From contig CACSIL010000003.1 of assembly GCA_902705825.1 (NCBI GenBank), forward strand, positions 100,125 through 164,124: DNA of 64,000 nt, in the 5' to 3' direction. Source of the stretch: Halioglobus japonicus (lineage in GTDB: Bacteria; Pseudomonadota; Gammaproteobacteria; Pseudomonadales; Halieaceae). Of the stretch, positions 26,491-34,320 are shown piece by piece. The notes below the pieces were generated by a model that worked only from the letters and a program-made list of their open reading frames with translations, was not told where the DNA came from and made no database searches. The translations under genes and the position numbers were made by a program. Each line of letters opens with the position of its first letter. The stretch's first letter is position 1.

Positions 26491-28548
26491 ATGCCCAATG
26501 AACCGGTAACCATCGCGCCCAGCGGATTCACTCCGCTGGAAGACGCGGCCAGCAAACCGCCCGCCCCCCGCAAAAAGGGGCGATGGCTGCTTATTGCCTG
26601 TCTCCTGCTCTTCGTGTTGGCGCTGCTGTTCCTGTTCACTGCCCGCTCCTTACAGATCACAGTGAACGCAGAGGTGCCCGCGCAGGTGTCGGTGGGCGGT
26701 CTCGTCCTGCCCTTTGGCAATCGCTACCTGCTGCTGCCCGGCGCGTACGAAGTGAGCGCCGCAGCAGAAGGCTATCAAGCGCTGGTCACCACCGTCGAAG
26801 TGGATGACCGCGACGACCAGACTCTCGAACTCACACTGAATGCCTTGCCGGGACTTATCTCCATCGACAGCTCACCGCAGGGTGCCAGTGTCACGGTGGA
26901 CGGTGAATCCGTCGGCAAAACACCGCTCGTTGATCTGCCGCTGGCACAGGGCGAATACCAGCTGCTGCTGGAAGAACCCCGGCACCTGCCGTTAACACAG
27001 ACCCTGCAGGTCACCGGTCGCAACGTGCAGCAGGACATCGCTGTGCAACTGGCGCCGGCCTGGGCCATGGTGACCATCGACAGCGTGCCTGCCGGGGCGA
27101 CAATCCTGCTGGACGGAGAAGCGGCGGGGACAACACCGGCCACCATTGAGGTACTGCAAGGTGAACACCAACTGATGCTGCAAATGGATACCTTTGCCAA
27201 TTGGCAGAAAACCCTGCGCATCGAAGCGGACAAAGACCAGGACCTGGGGCAGGTCAACTTACAACCCGCCGCCGGCGCGCTAACGCTGAACAGCGTACCC
27301 AGCGCGGCCAACGTCACGCTCGATGGCGAATTTCAAGGTCAGACACCGTTAACGATCGATGTCAGCCCTGGAACCGTACACCAACTGGACGTGTTCAAAC
27401 CGGGCTATAAGCGCTACAACGATTCCGTGGAGATGGCTGCCGCCACCACCGACGAGCGCACGGTAACGCTGCAAGCACAATTGGGCGAAGTCAGGCTGCG
27501 TATCAGCCCCGCCAACGCCGTTGTGCGGATTAATGGCAAGGCGATAGGCGCTGGCGTACAGACACTGTCGCTGCCCGCGGTGGAGCATGTTGTTGAGGTC
27601 AGCCTCGACGGCTACGCCCCGGTCCGCAAAAGTGTCACGCCGCGCCCCGGCTTGCCACAGCTGGTAGATGTAACACTACAGACGCAACAGGCAGTGACCG
27701 AAGCGCGCATCAAACCGGAAATTACCACGCCGCTGGGGCAGACTCTGCTATTGTTCAAGCCGGCTGAATCGGCGATGGCAGACTTCACCATGGGCTCCTC
27801 CCGCCGCGAGCCGGGCCGCCGCGCCAATGAGGTACTGCACCCGGTGGCACTGCGGCGTATGTTTTATCTGCAAACGACCGAAGTCACCAATGCGCAGTTT
27901 CGCCAGTTCCAGTCCGGCCATAACTCCGGTCAGATAGAGGGCAATAGCCTCAATCAGGATCACCAGCCCGCGGTGCAGGTGAGCTGGCAGCAGGCGGCAG
28001 CTTTTTGTAACTGGTTGAGCGCACGCGAGGGACTGCCTCCGTTTTATCGCCAGAGCAATGGCATCATTACCGGCTACAACAGTTCCGCCACCGGCTACCG
28101 CCTGCCCTCTGAGGCCGAATGGGCCTGGGCCGCCCGCGCCAGCGGCGATAAACTGGTGCTGTTTCCCTGGGGCGATACCTTCCCACCCACACTGATTGCA
28201 GAAAACTACGCCGACGACACCTCGGCCTATGTCACCGGCCGCGTACTGAACGGCTATAAGGACGGGTATGTCGTCAGTGCACCGGTGGCCTCATTCAAGC
28301 CCAACCAGCACGGCCTTTACGACATGGGCGGCAATGTCTCCGAGTGGGTGCACGATGTCTACACCATCCCCTCGGCGAACGCCGCCACGGCGAAGGACCC
28401 GCTGGGCGGGCAGACCGGCGACAATTACGTCATTCGCGGCGCGGCCTGGACACATGCCAAGCTGTCAGAACTGCGCCTCACCTATCGCGATTATGGGCAA
28501 GCCGGGCGGGATGACGTAGGATTCCGCCTTGCGCGCTACGCGGAGTAA
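26491..28548 (+). CDS. Membrane protein with five PEGA repeats and an FGE-sulfatase domain (envelope system gene 5)
   Basis: A 685-residue protein: membrane segment at about residues 32-50, five PEGA-like repeats (for example IDSSPQGASVTVDGESVGKT and LNSVPSAANVTLDGEF) to about residue 400, then a formylglycine-generating-enzyme-like (SUMF1) domain (TTEVTNAQFRQF; YRLPSEAEWAWAAR; GGNVSEWV; VIRGAAW; VGFRLARY). The region that carries the catalytic Cys pair in true FGE has none here, so the domain is probably structural or a binding module. The ATG at 26491 is preferred over a TTG at 26470. Confidence 0.83.
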   Translation: MPNEPVTIAPSGFTPLEDAASKPPAPRKKGRWLLIACLLLFVLALLFLFTARSLQITVNAEVPAQVSVGGLVLPFGNRYLLLPGAYEVSAAAEGYQALVTTVEVDDRDDQTLELTLNALPGLISIDSSPQGASVTVDGESVGKTPLVDLPLAQGEYQLLLEEPRHLPLTQTLQVTGRNVQQDIAVQLAPAWAMVTIDSVPAGATILLDGEAAGTTPATIEVLQGEHQLMLQMDTFANWQKTLRIEADKDQDLGQVNLQPAAGALTLNSVPSAANVTLDGEFQGQTPLTIDVSPGTVHQLDVFKPGYKRYNDSVEMAAATTDERTVTLQAQLGEVRLRISPANAVVRINGKAIGAGVQTLSLPAVEHVVEVSLDGYAPVRKSVTPRPGLPQLVDVTLQTQQAVTEARIKPEITTPLGQTLLLFKPAESAMADFTMGSSRREPGRRANEVLHPVALRRMFYLQTTEVTNAQFRQFQSGHNSGQIEGNSLNQDHQPAVQVSWQQAAAFCNWLSAREGLPPFYRQSNGIITGYNSSATGYRLPSEAEWAWAARASGDKLVLFPWGDTFPPTLIAENYADDTSAYVTGRVLNGYKDGYVVSAPVASFKPNQHGLYDMGGNVSEWVHDVYTIPSANAATAKDPLGGQTGDNYVIRGAAWTHAKLSELRLTYRDYGQAGRDDVGFRLARYAE

Positions 28549-28551
28549 TAC

Positions 28552-28821
28552 ATGACCCATCCACGACATCTGGCACTCATACTACTCGGCCTGTTGCTGA
28601 CAGCGGCGCCGCTGCAGGCGCAAACCGACGCGACACAGACCAGCGCGGCCGCGCCCGATAGCGGGTCCGGGGAGAAATCAGCTGCAACGCAGCAGACACC
28701 TGCGGCCACTGAGCCCGCCCCCGGCGGCAGTCCAGGCACCAGCAATAGCTCACCCTTCGATTACCGCGCCTCAGAGCAGATCTCCGAAGATCTGCCCGTC
28801 TCTTTTCCGGTGGATATATAG
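28552..28821 (+). CDS. Small exported protein (envelope system gene 6)
   Basis: An 89-residue product with signal peptide (LALILLGLLLTAAPLQA) and a short disordered mature chain rich in Ala, Thr, Ser, Gly and Pro. The conserved-looking C-terminal tail ends ISEDLPVSFPVDI. It starts 3 bases after the previous stop and ends 9 bases before the channel gene. No family is recognised; it may be a docking peptide. Confidence 0.6.
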   Translation: MTHPRHLALILLGLLLTAAPLQAQTDATQTSAAAPDSGSGEKSAATQQTPAATEPAPGGSPGTSNSSPFDYRASEQISEDLPVSFPVDI

Positions 28822-28830
28822 GACTCACCC

Positions 28831-29628
28831 ATGAAACAAAAAATGTCATCCGAATTTATCTACCAGCTATTCGCCCTGTTGATCGCGATCATCGTGGTGC
28901 ACGCGCTGTATGTCGGGATTATCCGGCCCAGCGCAAAAGCTCATCTCGAACAGGAAGCGGCACAGCAGGCCGCAGGGGAGGATGTTGTCACCACTCGCAG
29001 CCTGGCCGTCGTGATCGGCAATTACGAGCAGGAATCCTGTTTTATTCTACTGATCTGGGCGCTGGCCATCATGGCTTACAAAGGGCGGCGCGGCCTGCGT
29101 GAGCGCGAAATGCTGGACCGCCGCCTGCTGGACATTCCCGAGGGCACAACCGTATTGCCCGAGGACGCCCGCGAGTACAGCCGCGCGCTGGAAGCCCTGC
29201 CCGAGGCGGAGCAGGATTACCTGTTACCGCGCACCCTGCTCTCGGCCCTGCAGCGGTTTGCCACCACCGGCAGCATCCAGGCCGTGTCCGAGACGATCAA
29301 GGAAAACTGCGAAATTGAATCGGATCGCCTGGATTCAGAGATGTCCATGGTGCGCTACATCGCCTGGGCCATTCCCTCCATCGGATTTATCGGCACCGTG
29401 CGCGGTATCGGCGACGCACTGGGGCAGGCCTACAAGGCCGTCGAGGGTGATATCTCCGGGGTCACCGCCAGCCTGGGCGTGGCGTTCAACAGTACCTTTG
29501 TCGCGCTGGTACTGAGTATTATCATCATGTTCTGCCTGCACCAGTTACAACTGTCGCAGGAGCGTCTGGTGCTGGACAGCCAGCGCTACGCCGACCGGCG
29601 CCTGCTGCGCTTCCTGGTGGCTGGCTGA
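28831..29628 (+). CDS. MotA/TolQ/ExbB-family proton channel subunit (envelope system gene 7)
   Basis: A 265-residue inner-membrane protein with four hydrophobic segments (about 13-33, 70-84, 176-194, 212-236). The family core is PSIGFIGTVRGIGDALGQA and VTASLGVAFNSTFVALVLSI. Thr189 and Thr212 align with the channel-lining Thr148 and Thr181 of ExbB. Homologues form pentamers around an ExbD/TolR/MotB dimer and use the proton motive force to drive motion. No separate exbD gene is adjacent; the VWA proteins three and four genes on have an ExbD-like membrane segment. Its TGA overlaps the ATG of the next gene. Confidence 0.88.
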   Translation: MKQKMSSEFIYQLFALLIAIIVVHALYVGIIRPSAKAHLEQEAAQQAAGEDVVTTRSLAVVIGNYEQESCFILLIWALAIMAYKGRRGLREREMLDRRLLDIPEGTTVLPEDAREYSRALEALPEAEQDYLLPRTLLSALQRFATTGSIQAVSETIKENCEIESDRLDSEMSMVRYIAWAIPSIGFIGTVRGIGDALGQAYKAVEGDISGVTASLGVAFNSTFVALVLSIIIMFCLHQLQLSQERLVLDSQRYADRRLLRFLVAG

Positions 29629-30920
29629 TGAGTATCGGACTGCTCGACCTCAACGACAGCAACCTGCAGCTGTGGCACCGGGACGCCCTGGTGCAAAGCA
29701 CCGGCTATGCGCTGCTACAGGGCGGCGAGTATTTGTTCGGAGCGCCTGCGCGCGCCGCCGCCCGCTTGCAACCACGCGACATCAATACACGCTTCTGGTG
29801 GCAGTTAAGCACCGAAACACTGCAGCCTGCTCTCGGCCCGGCCCGGCACACCGGCGATCTGGTTCACGCCCACCTCATGGAACTGCACGCCCAGGCGAAC
29901 GGACCCGATGAGCTGCTGCTGGCCGTCCCCGGCAGTATGGCGCACGAACAACTCGCGCTGCTGCTTGGCATCGTCCAGCAGTGCCCGTTTGATGCCGTTG
30001 GCCTGGTCAACCGCAGCGTGGCGCTGGGCAGCCTCTACAGTCGGGGCGAGCGCTTGTTCCACCTTGAAATCCAGCTCCATCAGGCGGTGATCTCCGAGTT
30101 GGCTGACCGCGGAGGCCAGATAGAGCTGCAGCGCACCATACCGCTGCCCGGATGCGGCCTGCTACAGCTGCAGGAACGCCTGGTGGAACTGATTTCGGCA
30201 GAGTTTGTGCGCCAGACGCGCTTTGATCCAAGGCGCAAAGCCGCCACTGAGCAGCAGTTATACGACGAGCTGCCCGCGGCGCTGCGCGCCCTGCACACCA
30301 GTGCAGAGACCAATCTGGATATCAACGGCTATCAGGCCCGTGTGAGCAGAGATCAACTGCAGGCAGCCGGTAAACGCCTGTTCGACAGCGCCAAAGAAAC
30401 CATCGGTGTTTTACACCCCGGCGATCGCGTGATCGCCGATCCGCTGACAGCGCTGCTACCCGGTCTCACCACCGCTTTCGGGCAGCTGGACATTCTGCAG
30501 GCTGATGATATGCATCGCGCCCTGCAATTGCACGAGAGCCGATTGGTACAGCGCGAGCAGGCACTGAGCTTTATAACCGCACTGCCGAGCTCAAGCTCGC
30601 CACGCAAGCACTCAGGTGCATCGGCCGGCACTTTTGCAGACACACCTGACAAGCCAGCTCCGCCACCCGCGCCAAAACCCGTGTGCCGCGCCACCCACCT
30701 CCTGACGCATCATGTGGCACAACCGCTGATCGCATCCGGCACTGCACTGGCACAGGGCTGCGAACTCTATCGCAGTGACGAGGGCTGGCTGCTGCGCGGC
30801 GCCACTGCCGGTACCACCGTGAATCGCTGCCCTTATCAGAGCGGGCAGACCCTCGACACCGGGGATATTATCGACACAGGTGCTGGTACTACGGCCACTC
30901 TTATTGAGGTCAGGGTCTAA
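29628..30920 (+). CDS. Degenerate Hsp70/actin-like (ASKHA) protein (envelope system gene 8)
   Basis: A 430-residue soluble protein. The order of segments follows an Hsp70 nucleotide-binding domain: an N-terminal GLLDLNDSNLQLW in place of the DLGTTNS phosphate loop, LLLAVPGSMAHEQLALL in place of the VPAxF helix, GLVNRSVALGSL in place of EPxAAAL, and later ETNLDINGYQARVSRDQLQA like the Hsp70 subdomain leading to itRxxFE. Key phosphate-binding residues are altered, suggesting a pseudo-ATPase. The last 50 residues (TTVNRCPYQSGQTLDTGDII) look FHA-like. The family call is inference from segment order. Confidence 0.6.
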   Translation: MSIGLLDLNDSNLQLWHRDALVQSTGYALLQGGEYLFGAPARAAARLQPRDINTRFWWQLSTETLQPALGPARHTGDLVHAHLMELHAQANGPDELLLAVPGSMAHEQLALLLGIVQQCPFDAVGLVNRSVALGSLYSRGERLFHLEIQLHQAVISELADRGGQIELQRTIPLPGCGLLQLQERLVELISAEFVRQTRFDPRRKAATEQQLYDELPAALRALHTSAETNLDINGYQARVSRDQLQAAGKRLFDSAKETIGVLHPGDRVIADPLTALLPGLTTAFGQLDILQADDMHRALQLHESRLVQREQALSFITALPSSSSPRKHSGASAGTFADTPDKPAPPPAPKPVCRATHLLTHHVAQPLIASGTALAQGCELYRSDEGWLLRGATAGTTVNRCPYQSGQTLDTGDIIDTGAGTTATLIEVRV

Positions 30921-30925
30921 CCCTC

Positions 30926-32017
30926 ATGGCCAGGAAAAAACGCGAATTCACCACGTTCAGCCTGAGTTTTCTGGATATCATGTCCTGCGGGTTCGGCGCG
31001 GTAATTCTCGTCTTCCTGATCATGAATCACGCCATCGAAGAAGAATCGACGATCCTGAACGAAAACGTTTTGTCGGAAGTCAGCCTGCTCGAGGAGGATA
31101 TTCGCGAAGGCGAGAAAGATATGGTGAAGTTGCGCAATACCCTCTCGGAGGTGGACCTGCAGATGGTTGAAGCCCAGGGTATGGCAACACGTATCGCCCA
31201 GGACACTGAAAATTTCGAGGCGCAGATCAAGAGTCGCAAGGACGAGGGCTACACCGAAAGCCAGGACATCGATAAGCTCAAAGCCGAATTGCTGGCGCTG
31301 GAGAGCGAAGTTAAAGAGTTACAGCAATCGGCCACGAAAAGTTCCGGCGCCAAAGCCCGTGATTTCCTCGGCGATGGCAATCGCCAGTACCTGACAGGAC
31401 TTAACCTTGGCGGTAAAAATATCGCCATTCTGCTCGATGTCTCGGCCAGTATGCTGGCCGACAAGCTGGTGCAGATTATTCGCCTGCGCAATATGGGAGA
31501 GTCCGTGCAGCGCAATGCAGAGAAATGGACAAAGAGCCTGAGCACGGTAGATTGGCTGACCGCGCAACTGCCGGTGTCCAGCAAATACCAGATCATCACG
31601 TTCAACACGTCAGCCAGTCCGGCACTAGCCGGCACCGAGGGCAAATGGCTGGAAGTGGCCAATCAGGCGCAACTGGCCGATGTCAGCCGCGCGCTGCACA
31701 AAATCACGCCCAGTGGCGGTACCAGTCTGGAAAACGCCTTCCTTGCGCTGCACAAATTATCGCCTGCACCTGACAATATTTTCCTGATTACCGACGGTCT
31801 GCCGACGCAGGGCACTACCCCGCCGCGCAGTAGCAAGGTGACCGGGCCAGAGCGGCAGAAATTGTACGCACAGGCGATCCGGCAGTTGCCCGCCAGAGTG
31901 CCGGTGAACATCATACTGGCGCCGATGGAGGGCGATCCGATGGCCGTGGCCGAACTGTGGCAACTGGCGCTGTATACCAAGGGCTCACTGATGAGCCCGT
32001 CGCGGGACTGGCCCTGA
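30926..32017 (+). CDS. Membrane-anchored VWA protein with ExbD-like transmembrane segment (envelope system gene 9)
   Basis: A 363-residue protein. Residues 1-10 are basic, then FSLSFLDIMSCGFGAVILVF forms the single membrane segment with Asp17 at its start. A charged coiled coil covers about 40-137, and a von Willebrand A domain follows. Its MIDAS is visible: DVSAS at 171-175, GGTS, and ITDG. The topology (short cytoplasmic tail, one segment, periplasmic coiled coil and domain) is that of ExbD/MotB. Asp17 aligns with the proton-carrying Asp in ExbD PFIDVMLVLLI. Its stop overlaps the next ATG. Confidence 0.85.
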   Translation: MARKKREFTTFSLSFLDIMSCGFGAVILVFLIMNHAIEEESTILNENVLSEVSLLEEDIREGEKDMVKLRNTLSEVDLQMVEAQGMATRIAQDTENFEAQIKSRKDEGYTESQDIDKLKAELLALESEVKELQQSATKSSGAKARDFLGDGNRQYLTGLNLGGKNIAILLDVSASMLADKLVQIIRLRNMGESVQRNAEKWTKSLSTVDWLTAQLPVSSKYQIITFNTSASPALAGTEGKWLEVANQAQLADVSRALHKITPSGGTSLENAFLALHKLSPAPDNIFLITDGLPTQGTTPPRSSKVTGPERQKLYAQAIRQLPARVPVNIILAPMEGDPMAVAELWQLALYTKGSLMSPSRDWP

Positions 32018-33018
32018 TGGCGCGGCGTAAGACGCGCGGCGTCGCCGAATTTTCGCTGTCGTTTCTCGATGTCATCTGCTGTGGATTCGGCGCCATCATC
32101 CTGCTGCTGATGATTACCAAAACCGTGCAGCCACAGATCATTGAAGCCTCCACCATCAACCTCGAAGGCAAGCTGGCAGCACTGCAGGAACAGTTGTTTG
32201 AAATGCGTGGCGAGACCAAAATTCTCAACCGGGATCTGAACGCAAAACACGAGCAACTGTCAGAACATGAAGAACGCATTGCGATTCTGCGCAGCCAGAT
32301 GGCCAGTGCCAAGGCACGCTACGACAGCCTGCAGGTCGAAACCAGTAGCAATTCAGCGATCGCCGGCCAACTGGCATCGGCCAAACAACAATTGTCCGAG
32401 GAGATGAAACGCTTGCTGGGCACCCAGCATCAAGCCAAAAACCAGTTGATCGGTGGTATTCCCGTCGACAGCGAGTATATTATTTTTGTTATCGACACCT
32501 CCGGCTCGATGTTTTCCTACGCCTGGAACCGGGTGCTCGAAGAGGTCGAGGCAACACTGGCTATCTACCCCAAAGTAAAGGGTATACAGGTCATGAACGA
32601 CATGGGTAACTACCTGTTCAGCAGCTACCGCGGCAAATGGATTCCCGACACGCCGGGACGGCGCAAGGTGATCGTTCAAAACCTGCGCGGCTGGAGCGTT
32701 TTTAGTAACTCCAGTCCCGTAGAGGGCATAGAAGCGGCGATTCGCACCTTCGCTTCGCCCGACAAAAAAATCAGTATTTACGTGTTCGGCGACGAATTCA
32801 CCGGCCCGTCCATCACCTCGGTGATCGACACCGTGGATCGCATCAACCGGCAGGATGCCAAAGGTAATCGCCTGGTGCGTATTCACGCAGTGGGGTTCCC
32901 CACACAGTTCAGTCGCGCACCGCATTTGCAGGGCACCGGAATTCGCTTTGCGACACTGATGCGTGAGCTCACCCGTCGCAACGGAGGCACCTTTGTCGCA
33001 CTCAATGACTTCCGTTAG
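32017..33018 (+). CDS. Second membrane-anchored VWA protein with ExbD-like segment (envelope system gene 10)
   Basis: A 333-residue paralogue of the preceding gene, starting at the TGATG overlap. FSLSFLDVICCGFGAIILLL is the membrane segment with Asp18 at the matching place; a coiled coil runs about 48-140. The VWA domain has DTSGS at 160-164. The second MIDAS motif is less clear (NSSPVEG instead of GGT), so metal binding may be weakened. The pair could form a heterodimer, as ExbD-type partners act as dimers. Confidence 0.85.
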   Translation: MARRKTRGVAEFSLSFLDVICCGFGAIILLLMITKTVQPQIIEASTINLEGKLAALQEQLFEMRGETKILNRDLNAKHEQLSEHEERIAILRSQMASAKARYDSLQVETSSNSAIAGQLASAKQQLSEEMKRLLGTQHQAKNQLIGGIPVDSEYIIFVIDTSGSMFSYAWNRVLEEVEATLAIYPKVKGIQVMNDMGNYLFSSYRGKWIPDTPGRRKVIVQNLRGWSVFSNSSPVEGIEAAIRTFASPDKKISIYVFGDEFTGPSITSVIDTVDRINRQDAKGNRLVRIHAVGFPTQFSRAPHLQGTGIRFATLMRELTRRNGGTFVALNDFR

Positions 33019-33658
33019 TCGCGCCTGGCCTGCACTGACAGCAACCCTGTTGCTGTTGGGGCTGCTCAATGGTTGCGGCCCCGCGCATGTGGTCGTTGAA
33101 GGTAAGTTCCCGGCGCCATTGATTGAGCCGCTGCCACTCACCCTGGGTGTCTGGTATGGCGATGACTTTGCCAATCATGAGTTTTTCGACGAATCCAAAT
33201 CCAAACATGAATCCAGCTGGATCGTCAGCACCGGCGTCGCGCAGGTGCAAATATGGGATACCCTGCTGAATGGCATGTTCACCAATGTCGTGCACCTGAA
33301 GACGCAACCCACAGCGGGCCAGCCCATTGCCAATGTCGATGCCGTACTGATTCCCCATGTGGAGGAGCTGCAGTACGCTATACCCAGACACACTCAGATC
33401 AAGGTGTATGAAATCTGGATGCGCTACCGATTCGATTTACTGAGCGCCAGCGGCACGCCCATCGCGCAATGGGGCATGACCAGCTACGGCAAAACCCCAA
33501 CAGGTTTTTTGCAGAGTGACCAGGAGGCTGTGAACCTTGCAGCCGTGATGGCGCTGCGCGACGCCGGCGCCAATTTCGCCACAAATTTCTCGCGCGTCCC
33601 CGCGGTACAGGATTGGCTGCGTGAAAAGGGCGTACCGATATCATCGGAGCCACAATGA
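33005..33658 (+). CDS. Lipoprotein of unknown function (envelope system gene 11)
   Basis: A 217-residue protein with lipobox LLNGC (Cys24). The ATG at 33005 overlaps the end of the second VWA gene by 14 bases. The mature part (LTLGVWYGDDFANHEFF; VWDTLLNGMF-like helix; IKVYEIWMRYRFDLL) has the alternating pattern of small alpha/beta outer-membrane lipoproteins. No family name can be given. Its TGA overlaps the next ATG (ATGA). Confidence 0.72.
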   Translation: MTSVSRAWPALTATLLLLGLLNGCGPAHVVVEGKFPAPLIEPLPLTLGVWYGDDFANHEFFDESKSKHESSWIVSTGVAQVQIWDTLLNGMFTNVVHLKTQPTAGQPIANVDAVLIPHVEELQYAIPRHTQIKVYEIWMRYRFDLLSASGTPIAQWGMTSYGKTPTGFLQSDQEAVNLAAVMALRDAGANFATNFSRVPAVQDWLREKGVPISSEPQ

Positions 33659-34311
33659 TCTCCGCCCGCACACGCACAGCACTAACCTGCTTCGGCCTGT
33701 GCCTGATCTCCGCCTGTGTGACCTCCACCGTGGATGAAATGGTGTATAACGAACCCACCGAGGGTATCGGCGATGACAGCGTGGTAATTCTCGGTCGGCG
33801 CCATGCCAGTGACTATGAAACCGAACCCGATTTTGTCAGCTGTGTGGGTGATTACATCAGCTCGGGCGACAACTCCATCACCGTGATCGATGAGTTAACG
33901 TTTCTCAACGCTGTTTATCCCTGGTTCGAGCCGCGCACTGCGCCCCTGCACCCCGCTGACATAGAGCGCCTGCTCAAACAAAAACCGGTGGCGGCCAAAA
34001 TGGCGGATTTGAAAGTCGAGTATATGATCTGGCTCGACGGTTCCACCGAGCGTACCGGTGGCAGTGGTTCTATGGCGTGCAGCCTCGGCGGCTGTTTTGG
34101 CTTTGGCACCTGGAGTCACGATGCGAACTATGAGGCAACGATCTGGGACTTTACCGACAAAGCCGCAGTCGGCCATGTCAACACCAGTGCCACCGGCCAG
34201 TCCTATATGCCGGCAGTCATCGTACCGATCCCCATTATCGCACCGGTGCAGGGTACGGCTTGCGATGGCATCGGCCAGCAACTACTGGAATTTCTGTCCA
34301 GCGAGCATTAG
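33655..34311 (+). CDS. Lipoprotein of unknown function (envelope system gene 12)
   Basis: A 218-residue protein with lipobox LISAC (Cys21). After a disordered stretch it has VVILGRRHASDYETEPDFVSCVGDY and a Cys-containing glycine-rich segment (MACSLGGCFGFGTW), then YEATIWDFTDK. Three cysteines in the mature chain could form disulfides. No family recognised. It is translationally coupled to the gene before it and ends 9 bases before the M48 protease. Confidence 0.72.
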   Translation: MISARTRTALTCFGLCLISACVTSTVDEMVYNEPTEGIGDDSVVILGRRHASDYETEPDFVSCVGDYISSGDNSITVIDELTFLNAVYPWFEPRTAPLHPADIERLLKQKPVAAKMADLKVEYMIWLDGSTERTGGSGSMACSLGGCFGFGTWSHDANYEATIWDFTDKAAVGHVNTSATGQSYMPAVIVPIPIIAPVQGTACDGIGQQLLEFLSSEH

Positions 34312-34320
34312 GGATTTCGT

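Noticed and set aside
27770-28548. Active formylglycine-generating enzyme for the sulfatase
   Set aside because: Catalytic Cys pair absent.
28831-33018. ZorAB-type anti-phage defence system
   Set aside because: An ExbB-type gene is present, but there is no OmpA-domain ZorB and no nuclease or helicase; VWA and lipoprotein context points elsewhere.
32353-33174. 273-codon minus-strand frame
   Set aside because: Opposite the second VWA gene and the lipoprotein after it.
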